In this document: piece by piece, positions 1 to 9,955 of the stretch | How positions within the stretch are numbered: the stretch's first letter is position 1 | Layout: every line of letters starts with the position of its first letter | DNA from: Channa striata | Lineage: Eukaryota > Chordata > Actinopteri > Anabantiformes > Channidae | Assembly: GCA_033026295.1 (NCBI GenBank) | Contig: CM065175.1 | Span: 20,532,837-20,596,836, forward strand | Reading direction: 5' to 3' | Length of the DNA stretch: 64,000 nt | The notes under the pieces: model-generated | Told to the model about the DNA's origin: nothing | The model's input: the letters and a program-made list of their open reading frames with translations, nothing else | The model's database searches: none | Program-made: the position numbers and the translations under genes

Positions 1-458
1 ATACCCATTCACCTGATTGTTTTGGCCTGGGGGGCTGCAGCCTTCTTGTTCTGGCCCACGATTACTGCTCTTATCTCTGTGGTTTCCAACATTAGCGGCA
101 CGTTTTCAGCAACGTGGCTCCGGTTCATAAAATCCAGGTTGAGTAGCCGACACCGCATGGCATATAATCAGTCAACATTCATCAAGTGGACGGATGCAGT
201 TTGCAGCTCTAGATTACTGCTATTGTTCCATGTGCGCTGTATGTATTAATACTCTATTAGCTTACATGTTTGCTACAAGGATGGAGGTAATGATGATAAT
301 AGTAATAATAATAATAGTAATAGTCAAGGTTGTGTTTTTCATTTTGAGATATTTATTTCTTGGGGAAGAAACTTCATCCAAGAAATATATATATAAACAC
401 TCTCTTTCATTAACATAAGACGTTTCGAAAGCCGCTGAACTTGCTGTGTCCTTCCCAG
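1..458 (+). other. 3' part of an upstream grik3 intron
   Basis: This is the end of the intron before the first visible exon. It closes with a good acceptor, a pyrimidine-rich stretch ending in CTTCCCAG at 451-458. The preceding grik3 exon, which should encode the end of S1 and M1, is not in the window. The only structured sequence is an imperfect ATA/GTA-type simple repeat at about 293-325. The short open frames here show no receptor-like sequence. Confidence 0.75.
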
Positions 459-577
459 GTTCAGCCCATACGAATGGTACGACGCCCACCCTTGTAATCC
501 CGGATCAGACGTGGTGGAGAACAACTTCACCCTCCTCAACAGCTTCTGGTTTGGAGTCGGTTCCTTAATGCAGCAAG
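459..577 (+). CDS. grik3: grik3 exon: M1-M2 linker and pore loop with Q/R site
   Basis: First visible coding exon of a kainate receptor subunit, an ion-channel-forming membrane protein gated by glutamate. The exon has 119 bases: the last base of a split arginine codon, 39 full codons, and the first base of a split glycine codon. It encodes the cytoplasmic linker (FSPYEWYDAHPCNPGS) and the re-entrant M2 loop (NSFWFGVGSLMQQG). The Asp-Ala and Gly residues in YDAHPCNPGS favour GluK3 over GluK1 and GluK2, which have YNPHPCNPDS there. The Q/R-site glutamine is genomic CAG at 571-573. GluK1 and GluK2 are edited at this site; mammalian GluK3 is not known to be. Splice sites are CTTCCCAG before the exon and AAG|GTACGG after it. 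Confidence 0.95.
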
Positions 578-800
578 GTACGGCGGAGCACACGTCGTCT
601 TCCCTGTCAGAAACTATCCCATCACGCCACCCGTTTCCTGTGCACTGCTACTTCCCACTTTCTGCCTCTTTAACTGACAAGCTCCATGATTTCCGTTCCA
701 CGACTGTTTCATAAGACATTTACTTGTCAAGAACAACCGCGGAGCTCAGTCTTACATGACAAAGGGAGGCTGTTGTCACCTACCTGCTGTTTGAAAGTGA

Positions 801-814
801 GGGGGGGGGGGGGG
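801..814 (+). repeat. G14 homopolymer
   Basis: Fourteen consecutive G inside the first complete grik3 intron. On RNA this could form a G-quadruplex only together with other G runs. It is also a common site of length error in sequencing, so the exact count may be unreliable. Confidence 0.9.
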
Positions 815-3586
815 AGAATAGGTGTCAGGCACTTGGCAGGTAAGGATAGAAAACACTGCTGCATTTTATTTCATCATAACATAGTTGCTGGCCCTGCTCA
901 AGAGCTTTCGAGGGTTTGGACAAAAGGGGAAGTTGAGGAACATGTCTTGCAAATGCCAGCTGTCAGCCATGCTAGAAGTGATTAGTGTGATGTTGGACTG
1001 GTGCTGAGAACGACCCACTGTAGATGATCCGCATGTCTGACCCACAACTGTCCCAACAAGTAACTCACCAATTAAATGTCGCTGCAATATTGTTTTCATC
1101 ATTGTGGAGCCAGGTGTCATATTTACAGCATCAGAAGAAGTCGTGTCTTCTTTCTGCACCAGAACCCGGTGTGTAGTGCTACTTCACCTCCCCCTGCAGA
1201 TTGTCTTCCACTTTTTGACTGAAACACCTAGGGGATACAAGCAGCTTTTCATTGCTAGGTGCGTCTTAGAGGGTCAGGTAGGCAAATGAAAACCCCGAAA
1301 TAACATAATAAAGTCAACTGTGGAGGAAAAAGACCCAAGTAATAAAATGTTTAACCTCAATGTAACAAGACAAATCAAGGAGGCTTAGTGAGACCCGGCA
1401 GTGGATCTGTGCCCGTAAGGATGGCAAACACATTCAGCAATTCATTAAGCACAGAAGCTCGGCGGCGCTCTTGTGAAACTGCATAGCAGCTCTGCCAATT
1501 TGCCGGTGCAGGCTGAGGGTTAGGAGTGTAGCATCTGCGGGGCGAGAGGGAGGGAGACGAGAGAAAATCAAAACCAAATGAGGTAGTTGGTAGGCTATAT
1601 TAATAAGCTAAACAGGGGAGACTTCACCATTATAATTCTCCTCATGGTGTTTTCTGTCAATACCTAAGCTCCAGTGTTCCTTATATTTACAGTAGTTTAC
1701 TGAAGCAGCAGCTGCTAATCAGCTCTTATTCATATTTCCCTGAATAAAAAATGTTCACATATTGAAGAAGGAGGTCTGCCCCATTGCAGGCTCTGACATG
1801 TTACAAATAGAAGTATACAGTACGAGACAGAATTTTAAAATTGAATATTGCCAAAAATATTTCGACAGGGATACTGAAGCCTGTTTGTGTGTGTTTAGAA
1901 TTGACGCCCATTTGTGCTACAGTGCAACACAGGCTGCACGCTCACATCTGCAGCAAGGTATATTTCGTCTGTGTCACACAAACCGACATCCCCTGCTTGT
2001 CTGCCAAACACAGACACAGCGGCTGAGATGGAAGCCATTTGCTTGACATGTTTAAAATGCAAATGGACGTGTCTGACGAGATCAAAAAAAAAAAAATCTG
2101 CCAGCTTGTCTGTGGGAGGGAGGTGTCATGCACAACACAAAGAACACAAAATATGAGGAGGTGCAAAAGCAAACACTTTGTGTACTTCAGATGCATCCCT
2201 GGGGGGTCTCAGTAGGCTTTCGCTCACAACAAACATATGTCTGATCACTTCCCGTAAATTAGTTTGCCCATGCAAATTTATGTTTGATTTGAGCGTTGAT
2301 ATACTGTCAATCCTCGTATTCTCAATGTCAACAGTGTTATATATTAGCAAGATAGTCTTAAGCCTGAATATTATATTAAAAATTACTTATTTTGTTGTTT
2401 ATGCTGTTACTAATCTGTGGTGACATTCTGTCTGCGGCCAAGAAACTGGATTTGTCGCTTGCTCCCTCTTGAGATTCAGATCACGCTTTACTTGCAATAG
2501 AGACAAACAAATTCGGTTCATAAGTATCAGTGTTTAATGGCAATTAAAAGCTAGTAAAACTCTCCAGCTCTGAAAGTGAGTTTTTTTTTTGTGCGATGAC
2601 CCCACAGAGAGAACGCTAAGTGCAGGTAATCATTCTCAGGAGAAAGCACACTTCTCTCCTGGTGAGGTGAGGCATTGCTAGTGGGGAGAAAAACACCAAG
2701 GCACCACAGCAAAGAGAACAGCGTTTATTTTCCCCAGAACGACGATTCAAAAAGCATCATTAGATGCAAATCACTCTGTTCATTTGTTCGAAGAATAGCA
2801 GTGTGGTGTTAGCGGTGGCTTAAGACACTTTATCTACATACCATCTCTGCTTTTGTATTCGGTATTTACCTAGAAACGCAAGGACTGCTGGAATAGTCTG
2901 AGTTTCAGTCTCATTCAACGTTGTTTCCCTTTGTGCCGCTTAACTCAAAATTCATGCACAAGAGAGAAGGATCTCAACTGAAAGAATATTTGAATCTCTA
3001 CTTTTAATAATAAGAGATGAGCTTTTGCAGTTTGACCCCTGTGATAAACAATACTTCACATAAAAATTCAGTTTCCACTTGTTCAAACTAACACATGAAA
3101 ATTTTTTTGAAACACTTTAGTTAACTAACATTTCCTTTTTTAGCAAAAAACCCACAATATCAAACAAAGGGAGTAAAACAAGGATCTCGCAGTGCATGTT
3201 TAATTGCAGTAAATGGTATTTTAATAATAATAATTAGTCTATCTGGTCTCTACACAAGGTTAAATGAATTTCAGACAGTTACTCTACTTAGTTTTTGGTC
3301 TGTTTGAGAGATAATCAACAGTGATTAATGCCAACACCAACTAGTTCAACTAATTTAACTTGCAGCACAATTAAAGTTCCAGTCGCTGCCTCTGCTTCAC
3401 CGCACTGACGCTCAGCTGGAGATAGTGAAATGACATCCATTGCATCTGTGAAGTTTTGCCCCGCCGGTCTTCACTGCTTGTTACTGATGCAAGTTTAGAA
3501 AATGTTAGTAAATGAGAATTCTGCTAGGCTGCACGGTTTTTATGTGGCCAACAAAAGTGGACCGACAGAAAAGGGCCTCGGTTCTC

Positions 3587-3588
<2 letters not shown>

Positions 3589-3631
<43 letters not shown>
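3589..3631 (+). repeat. (TG)n microsatellite, about 21 units
   Basis: Uninterrupted TG dinucleotide repeat in the intron between the pore-loop exon and the M3 exon. It creates an artificial open frame of alternating Cys-Val, which I do not count as a gene. Runs of this length are usually polymorphic. Confidence 0.97.
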
Positions 3632-3632
<1 letters not shown>

Positions 3633-4773
3633 CACAGTGTGAGTTCATTTGAAAGAGATCTCAGTTTACACCACAGTCACTGTGGAGCTCTCAGGCCTTT
3701 ACTGCTTTGGATTGAGGAGCTTTCACTTGGAACTGGAAATGCAGTGGCAAAGAGCGAAGTGAACACAGAGAGCTTTGTGCTCACAGTGCACAGACTAAGC
3801 AAACCTTGAAGTAAACCCTGAAGCAAACCGAGCTAAGACCACCTCCCGAGGTCGTCTGAGGGACCAAGCGCAAATCCACCTTAAATTACCCATTTGCCGA
3901 CTGTAAGGACACGCAAACTGCAAATCCAAGGAGTTTGCGGCAAACTTGCAGTTTGTATGTATTTGTACATCGGCTGCTCTCTGGGAATGAGAAGTGTAGC
4001 ACTCAGGGAGATGGATGAAATGTTTTGGTTTCTGAAATAGGTTCAATTTAGTCTTTCCTGAAAGAACGTTTTTATTTTCTTGGTTTACAACATCCGAGTT
4101 CTCCTTCAAGGAAATGTATGGCATATTGACACCATTTTATTTCCCTGGCACCATATGAGTGATCTGCTTTTTTTATTTATTAGAGTGTTTTGATGCAGTG
4201 CCATATACGGTTCCCTGCTGACAACGGCGCTTTATAGTGTGGAATTCAATCGAGTCGCCCGTTCACTACATTTCTAGCGTAACCAGAGAATACGTCTGGA
4301 TCTTCCCTCTCTGAAGTCATAGTGGATTAAGGAAGGCTACTGTCTTCCCTTGTTTGTAACCGTGTAGAGTCTTTGTCAAACCACAAAGGACAAATCCAAT
4401 CAAATTTGGTAGAGGAGGTTAAAGAGCTGACCACGCTGCCCCCCTGCTGTGGGCTTGTTACTCTTCACAATTGGCCTCATAAATCTTCTCAGTAAAGTAA
4501 CAGAGTGCACAAAGCACAAGGGTATTTTAAAGGTTGTCAGAGATGAGATATAAAGTAACTTTAACGCCAGTCAGTGAGCCAGTGTAAACACAGTGTAATT
4601 CAGCAGAGGACCAGTCAAAGTCAGGGCCCACGCTGAGCTGCCCTGTCTGTCCGGGTATTTCCGTGACAGGAAACCGGTTATAGTGATATTGTCAAAACAT
4701 AACTAGTAAATCATTTGTATTGTATTGGTTTAACTAATGTGATTAATCTGCGATCCGTCATTCGCTGGCACTG

Positions 4774-4869
4774 AATCCACCGACCAACTATTTGTTGTTT
4801 CAGTAACTTGTTCACTAGATCAATCCACCGACCAACTATTTGTTGTTTCAGTAACTTGTTCATTAGATG
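4774..4869 (+). repeat. 48-base tandem duplication
   Basis: Two head-to-tail copies (4774-4821 and 4822-4869), each beginning AATCCACCGACCAACTATTT. They differ at only two or three bases near the copy ends (CACTAGATC versus CATTAGATG), so the duplication is recent. It is intronic and carries no evident motif. Confidence 0.93.
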
Positions 4870-5494
4870 AATCTAAATTGCTGTAATTAAACAAAAGGTA
4901 GGTGAATCTTTTTTATTGAAGGGTTAATTGTACAGCAAACTTAGTATAAGTGGTATTATTTTATTTATTATTACTGATTGATTGATTGATTTTCAAAAAT
5001 TTCTGATTTACTAATTTGTTTATTTATTTTTTCATATTATTTTGTGTTAAAAATAAAAAATAAAGACATTTGAGAAGATTATTATTTAAAAGTTTTTCTG
5101 GTGGAAACCAGTTATTGATGTAAGTTGAATCTCAAAGCAAAATAAAATCATAAAACTAATTTAGTTTGCTTGAAGATAATGATGATATTGATAATTATGA
5201 TGATTACTGCTGCCAGCTTTTAAAAGTTTACATGCAAAAACTGAGTTTTCGGGTCTGGTCTGAAATATTAGCACAGAGTGCAGCTAAACTGCCAAGCTGG
5301 CTGCATTTCCTGTTTCCTTTCTGAGAGCATACCTTAACCAACACCAGCGGCACTGCCAAGAACATTTGCGGACTAATTAACGAAAATGCAAGTGGTCATG
5401 CTTCGACATTTGTTTAATTCACATAGTGTTGGCAGGTAGTATTTAATCCAGTTAATTACTTAATACACTCCCTCTCACTTTGTGCTGCGTTCAG

Positions 5495-5712
5495 GCTCAG
5501 AACTGATGCCCAAAGCCCTGTCGACTAGGATCATCGGTGGGATCTGGTGGTTCTTCACGCTCATCATCATATCATCCTATACAGCCAATTTAGCAGCTTT
5601 TCTCACCGTGGAGAGAATGGACTCGCCTGTGGATTCGGCTGATGACATTGCCAAGCAGACCAAGATTGAGTATGGCGTGGTCAAAGATGGGGCAACCATG
5701 TCTTTCTTCAAG
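5495..5712 (+). CDS. grik3: grik3 exon: M3 gate and start of S2
   Basis: Exon of 218 bases: two bases completing the glycine codon split with the previous exon, then 72 full codons ending in phase 0. Residues about 14-38 form the M3 helix and contain the SYTANLAAF gating motif (5575-5601), almost invariant in ionotropic glutamate receptors. The next part is the start of S2, the second half of the ligand-binding clamshell, and includes DGATM. The Ala-Thr of that motif correspond to GluK2 Ala689 and Thr690, which contact the ligand carboxylate. GIWWFFTLIII is typical of GluK1-3. Splice sites are TGCGTTCAG before and AAG|GTAAAG after. An in-frame stop after the splice site confirms the exon end. 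Confidence 0.97.
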
Positions 5713-8336
5713 GTAAAGCGCACAAATCACAAAATACAACGTCTCTACAGCGCTTGATGTGTCTCTCCATTATGATTTTTTTTAAATCACAAAGTTTCAG
5801 CATTTGCCTGCAGGGTCTTTAACTTTATTTTATTATTTCAAGCTTTGCTTTAGATGCTGAAAAACACACAGAACAGAGTTACAATTTCTCTGAGTAGGAA
5901 AAATGAAAACACTGCACATTTCTATTGAAGACAGTCCATAAGTTTATGACTTTTAATAGCACGAAAGAAAAAATAGTTTCTTTGGAGGCATCTGTCTGCC
6001 CTAGTTTTTATACTTCGTAGTTGAGTTTATGTGTATGCTGTGTACACTGGATCCCATAGCTTTCAGTCAGGAATTTTGCTCCTTTTGTATCATATCATAA
6101 AAAAAATTATGGCGTTCTCTTAGAATTATCCGCCGTTGAATAACCTTAACCCAGACAAAAAGGTTACTAACTGCTTCTACTGCGGTGCTACTTCAGTGCA
6201 TCCGACAGATGTTACAGTAAATGTCACGTAAAAAGAAACCACTGTACCTGTGACTATTCAACTTGTTGCCCCTTTGAAAAGAAATCAACCTTCAGTTCTT
6301 CTAAAAGTAAAAGAAAGTTATGTCAAATCACTCCGTGCACTTTGATGAATGGTAGTTGTGATTGTCGCATTATAAATAGAAGGAGACACAGGTGTCTAAT
6401 TACCTCCGAGTTGCGCGGCTCCACGGCCCTCCGCTCGCTCCTGCTCTTACAGAAGGTCTAATGATGTCGACTCAATGAGGCAGAGAAGCATGATAAATAC
6501 GGAGGAGACCGGCGAGTAAGTAAAGACTTTGCAGATAACTAGATGGATTTGGTTCACGACGTATGTCACGGTGACATACTACATTCGTTTTTTTTTGCCT
6601 TCAAATCAATGCGGTGAGTTGTAGACTGAGGAGTCCACCTAAATAACTGGCTGGCAGATAACAGATGGTTAGTTAGGAGCCAGATGTGGTTCTGCGACCT
6701 CAAAACAGGAATTTATGTCTAGAGACAACTTGTTGATATTGTGGTTGTGAATTTTGGGGGGGAAAAAATACACTCATCATAAATCTCTGCTTCTGAGCTT
6801 TTGTTCCACTTTGTGGTGTTTTATTCACATTGTTGAACAATTCACTTCTTCCAGCATTTCACAAGTCACTGGATTGGTTTAGACATGTCTCCTTTGTTTT
6901 TAATGAGCAACTTAACACAATATTTCAGTTTGAACACACCACCTAGATAACTTTTGAACCCTGACAACCGACATTTCCTTGCCTAGAGAATGTGTGTATT
7001 TGGAAAACCGACCTGTTTATGGTTTTAATGTTGTAGCTGATAGATGACGGGGAGTTTGTTTTACTCACAAAGTCCAATGAAACTCTTTGTGTTGTGTCTG
7101 CAGACATATTGTGCACCTCTAAGTATGCTCCTATTCCAAAGTGTCTGACAGAATAATGCTACTGACACAGGGAACACTTTACCAGAAAGCAAACGCTCAG
7201 GTGTTAAGGTAGCTGAGACCGGTGAACACTGGACAGTTCACGCTTCAAGACCGTCTCCAACAACTGTCACAGATGTTCAGTCTATTATACGACTGTCTGG
7301 AAAGAGCACGCACACCTAACGATGCCTGGCTCTCCACTCGTTGTGTGCTTCTCATTCAGCCGACCAGGAAATGGAGAAATAAGTGGCACAATGAAACAAA
7401 CGCATTTCATCACAAACCAACGGGTTTTGCAGCCACCGTAGGCCATGACGCTGTCACATCACCTGAGGAGGTGCGGTTTTCTTAAACTCCACATTGTAAT
7501 AGGAGCAGTGGGGTATAAGCAAGTCAACCACTTCCAAGGAAAGCAGCTTTCGCCTGCTGTTGAAACTTAATTGCTGGATGTGGTTTTGTGCCATTTTGCA
7601 CTGTTAGCAAAGAGAATGGATCCATAAGGAGACCTTCTTTATCAAGGGGCTTTTGTGAATTAGACTTTGCTGTAATGCAAACCAGCATTAGCTGGAGTAA
7701 TTGTTGTTCTCACAGACTTATCCAGGAGGAAACAAAAAAAAAAAAGCAACAAAGAAATGATCATTTCAGTTATAGGCAACGAGATCTGCACTTCCACATA
7801 GTTGCACATAACAGAGGTCTTTTTATAATAGCATCTTTCACAATTTGAAATGGCTTATAGTCTTTAGACAGTAATTATCCAGGATTAGACATGGCATAAA
7901 TGTGACCTCACATAAAAATGCATGAAATACCACATAGCCTGGTGCAAGACTAATGGAGAGGCATTCTATTATTGCTGCTTCAGTAGCACTTATGAGAATA
8001 GATGTGCACAAAGCTTCAATTTTCGTGTCCTTTAATCCTATGACAATGGCGAGCAGTAGGGGTAATCACAAAAATCTATTTGGTCACTGGCTAAAGAATC
8101 TTGACATATTCTTAAATTGTGTCAATGCACAAATGTGCTGATTCTTTCTGATCAGGCATTGAAAATCCCCACAGGTGTAAAGTCTTTGTGACATTGAAGA
8201 TACGGAGGGACGACAAAGGTTTCATAGTTAGCAGTTTTCCTAAATGTTCAGAACATTTCGGTCTTATGTTTGATATTATTTTCAAAGTTACCATAAATTA
8301 GCATTTTTTAAAAACTGTCTCTTCCTTTACTTACAG
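5713..8336 (+). other. grik3 intron of 2624 bases
   Basis: Phase 0 intron from GTAAAG to TTACTTACAG, with a strong pyrimidine tract just before the acceptor. A GC-richer block at about 6340-6500 stands out from the AT-rich background, but I can assign it no function. I see no repeat family and no extra exon. Confidence 0.85.
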
Positions 8337-8562
8337 AAATCTAAGGTTTCTACTTTTGAGAAGATGTGGGCCTTCATGAGCAGCAGGCCAAGCACATCGC
8401 TGGTGAAGTCTATTGAGGATGGGATTCAGAGGGTGCTGAAGTCAGACTATGCCCTCATTATGGAGTCCACCACTATCGATTACATCACCAGGAGGAACTG
8501 TAACCTGACGCAGGTGGGAGGCATCATCGACAGCAAAGGCTACGGCATCGGCACTCCCCTCG
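8337..8562 (+). CDS. grik3: grik3 exon: S2 ligand-binding core
   Basis: Exon of 226 bases: 75 full codons plus the first base of a split glycine codon. It opens KSKVSTFEKMWAFMSS, where the Phe before EKMW agrees with GluK3. Residue 43 is the glutamate of MESTTI (codon 8463-8465), which corresponds to GluK2 Glu738, the ligand amino-group contact. Further on, RNCNLTQVGGIIDSKGYGIG is close to the kainate-family consensus. The Asp of IDSKGYG (8529-8531) matches GluK3 Asp730, one of the reported zinc-site residues. Splice sites are TTACTTACAG before and CTCG|GTAAGA after. Its partners are other GluK1-3 subunits or GluK4/5 in tetrameric channels. Confidence 0.97.
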
Positions 8563-8764
8563 GTAAGACCTGCGAACGCCAGTGATAATTAGTCATTTTT
8601 GTCAGGTATGTGTTGCCTTTTGAAGACTGGGGCGACGCAGAAGCACAACGTGTGTTTTTTAGCTTCTAATCAGACAGTATGCCACAACATGTTTATGAAC
8701 CTTATTATCACAGAATCCAGCTGGTGTTTCTTCCAAAGTAAAACAGGCCTTATGTTGCTTCCAG
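8563..8764 (+). other. short grik3 intron of 202 bases
   Basis: Phase 1 intron beginning GTAAGA and ending TTGCTTCCAG. It is the shortest of the four complete introns. An open frame runs from inside this intron through the next exon, which reflects only the frame of the real exon. Confidence 0.9.
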
Positions 8765-9015
8765 GCTCCCCGTACAGGGACAAAATCACCATAGCAATCC
8801 TAAGCATCTTGGAGGACGGGCGCCTCCACATGCTGAAAGAGAAGTGGTGGAGTGGGAGCAGCTGCTTGGATGAAGAGCGTCGAGAGACAGGCCCCATGGG
8901 TATCCAGAATCTGGGTGGTATATTCATTGTGCTGGCATCTGGCCTGGTGCTCTCCGTTTTTGTGGCAATAGCTGAATTTATCTACAAGCTAAGGAAGACT
9001 GCAGAACGTGAGCAG
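8765..9015 (+). CDS. grik3: grik3 exon: end of S2 and M4 helix
   Basis: Exon of 251 bases: two bases of the split glycine codon, then 83 codons ending in phase 0. Residues 1-35 finish S2 (SPYRDKITIAIL, KEKWWSGSSC). Residues about 50-72 form M4 (GGIFIVLASGLVLSVFVAIA, 8914-8982). KLRKTAEREQ follows and is diagnostic of GluK3. Two things are odd. The normally constant ILQLQEE helix reads ILSILED, and the position of mammalian GluK3 Asp759 is Gly (codon 8818-8820), although the His of LHM (equivalent to His762) is kept. The S2-M4 linker (CLDEERRETGPMG) also differs strongly from mammalian sequences. These point to a diverged copy, possibly one of a teleost duplicate pair. Splice sites are TTGCTTCCAG before and GCAG|GTATAT after. 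Confidence 0.96.
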
Positions 9016-9760
9016 GTATATGTCTTGATAAATTACACGGAGAATGCTATATTTTCTTATTGTGGCCTTTATTCTATTGTTTGGGCGGATAGGAAATTTA
9101 ATCAAACAATAATTTAATTATCCAGTAGCGCTGCAGTTTATTTCACCCCCAATTTTAGCAGAGACGTTGCTGGCCATGCCTTTTTTATTTTTATGACGCT
9201 CGGAAGCCACGTAGCTTCTAACCTACGGCAGGCCTGTATTCATGCCTTTTAGTTCAAACATGTTATAAAGGGATTTGCATGCCTTTGGCTAATCCCTAGG
9301 AGTGCTTGGCTATAACGCCACAACATTTACTTATTTTAACAAGCATAATTGCAAATTGGAGCAGAGAGAATTAATCCATTATTAGTCAGTGGAGATGTCA
9401 GAAAAGCATGAAGCTCTGTAGTAAATGACTAATCTGAGTCATGCTAAGTGAGTAGTTGCATACATGCTCATGCACCACGCGAGTTCACGCTTTCTGACAC
9501 AGCAGCAGTAATGAACTACGAGCCGGCTACAAGTGGTGGAGGTGGTGGTGATGGGATTTGACATTGCTGACAGCCACGGACGCACATGCACACACACATG
9601 CACACACACCAGCATTAGGCCAACACGAATGTTATGTTCCAATGCATGTTGTGCTACTCTCTGCTGTCAGAACAATTTAAAGCTAAGGTATTTACCCCCC
9701 CACCCCTTTCCCCTCTTCTCCGTCTTGTTCCCCCGTGCCACATCCTCCCTTTTTGCCCAG
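9016..9760 (+). other. last grik3 intron of 745 bases
   Basis: Phase 0 intron from GTATAT to TTTTTGCCCAG, with a long C/T-rich tract before the acceptor (about 9694-9758). A short CA-rich run lies at 9586-9609. If the intron were retained, the frame would stay open for 34 codons, to a stop at 9115-9117. No 40-base cassette with good splice sites, as used for mammalian GluK3b, was obvious, although I cannot rule one out. Confidence 0.85.
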
Positions 9761-9955
9761 AGGTCTTTGTGCAGTGCCATGGTGGACGAGATCAGACTGT
9801 CCTTCACCTGCGAGAGACGGGTGAAACACAAGCCTCAGCCTCCAGTCATGGTGAAGACGGATGCAGTGATCAATATGCACGCCTACAACGACCGACGACT
9901 CCCAGGAAAGGACAACATGAGCTGCAGCACTGGGATGACTCCCGTATTTCCATGA
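9761..9955 (+). CDS. grik3: grik3 terminal coding exon: cytoplasmic tail
   Basis: Last coding exon: 64 codons and a TGA stop at 9953-9955, encoding RSLCSAMVDEIRLSF through GKDNMSCSTGMTPVFP. The tail follows mammalian GluK3a closely, including CERRVKHKPQP and the final PVFP. In GluK2a the matching CQRRLKHKPQ segment is a known forward-trafficking signal, so this tail probably promotes surface delivery. Unlike GluK2a, whose tail ends ETMA, it has no evident PDZ-binding end. The same DNA is also open in the frame starting at 9763, which matches the frame used by the mammalian GluK3b splice form and continues to 10128 (see findings). The acceptor is TTTTTGCCCAG. Confidence 0.96.
   Translation, partial: RSLCSAMVDEIRLSFTCERRVKHKPQPPVMVKTDAVINMHAYNDRRLPGKDNMSCSTGMTPVFP

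Larger units (their letters stand above)
578..5494 (+). other. grik3 intron of 4917 bases
   Basis: Phase 1 intron starting GTACGG and ending CTGCGTTCAG. It holds a run of 14 G at 801-814, a long GT microsatellite at 3589-3631, a 48-base tandem duplication at 4774-4869 and a short GATT run near 4976-4992. No further receptor exon was recognised: the protein sequences on either side join without a gap at a split glycine codon. Open frames within it have no recognisable product. Confidence 0.85.

Noticed and set aside
3594..3809. Open frame starting in a TG microsatellite
   Set aside because: The first residues are alternating Cys-Val from the repeat, the rest matches nothing, and it lies inside a grik3 intron.
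9692..9880. Minus-strand open frame opposite the grik3 tail exon
   Set aside because: It is the antisense shadow of the terminal coding exon and a C/T-rich intron end.
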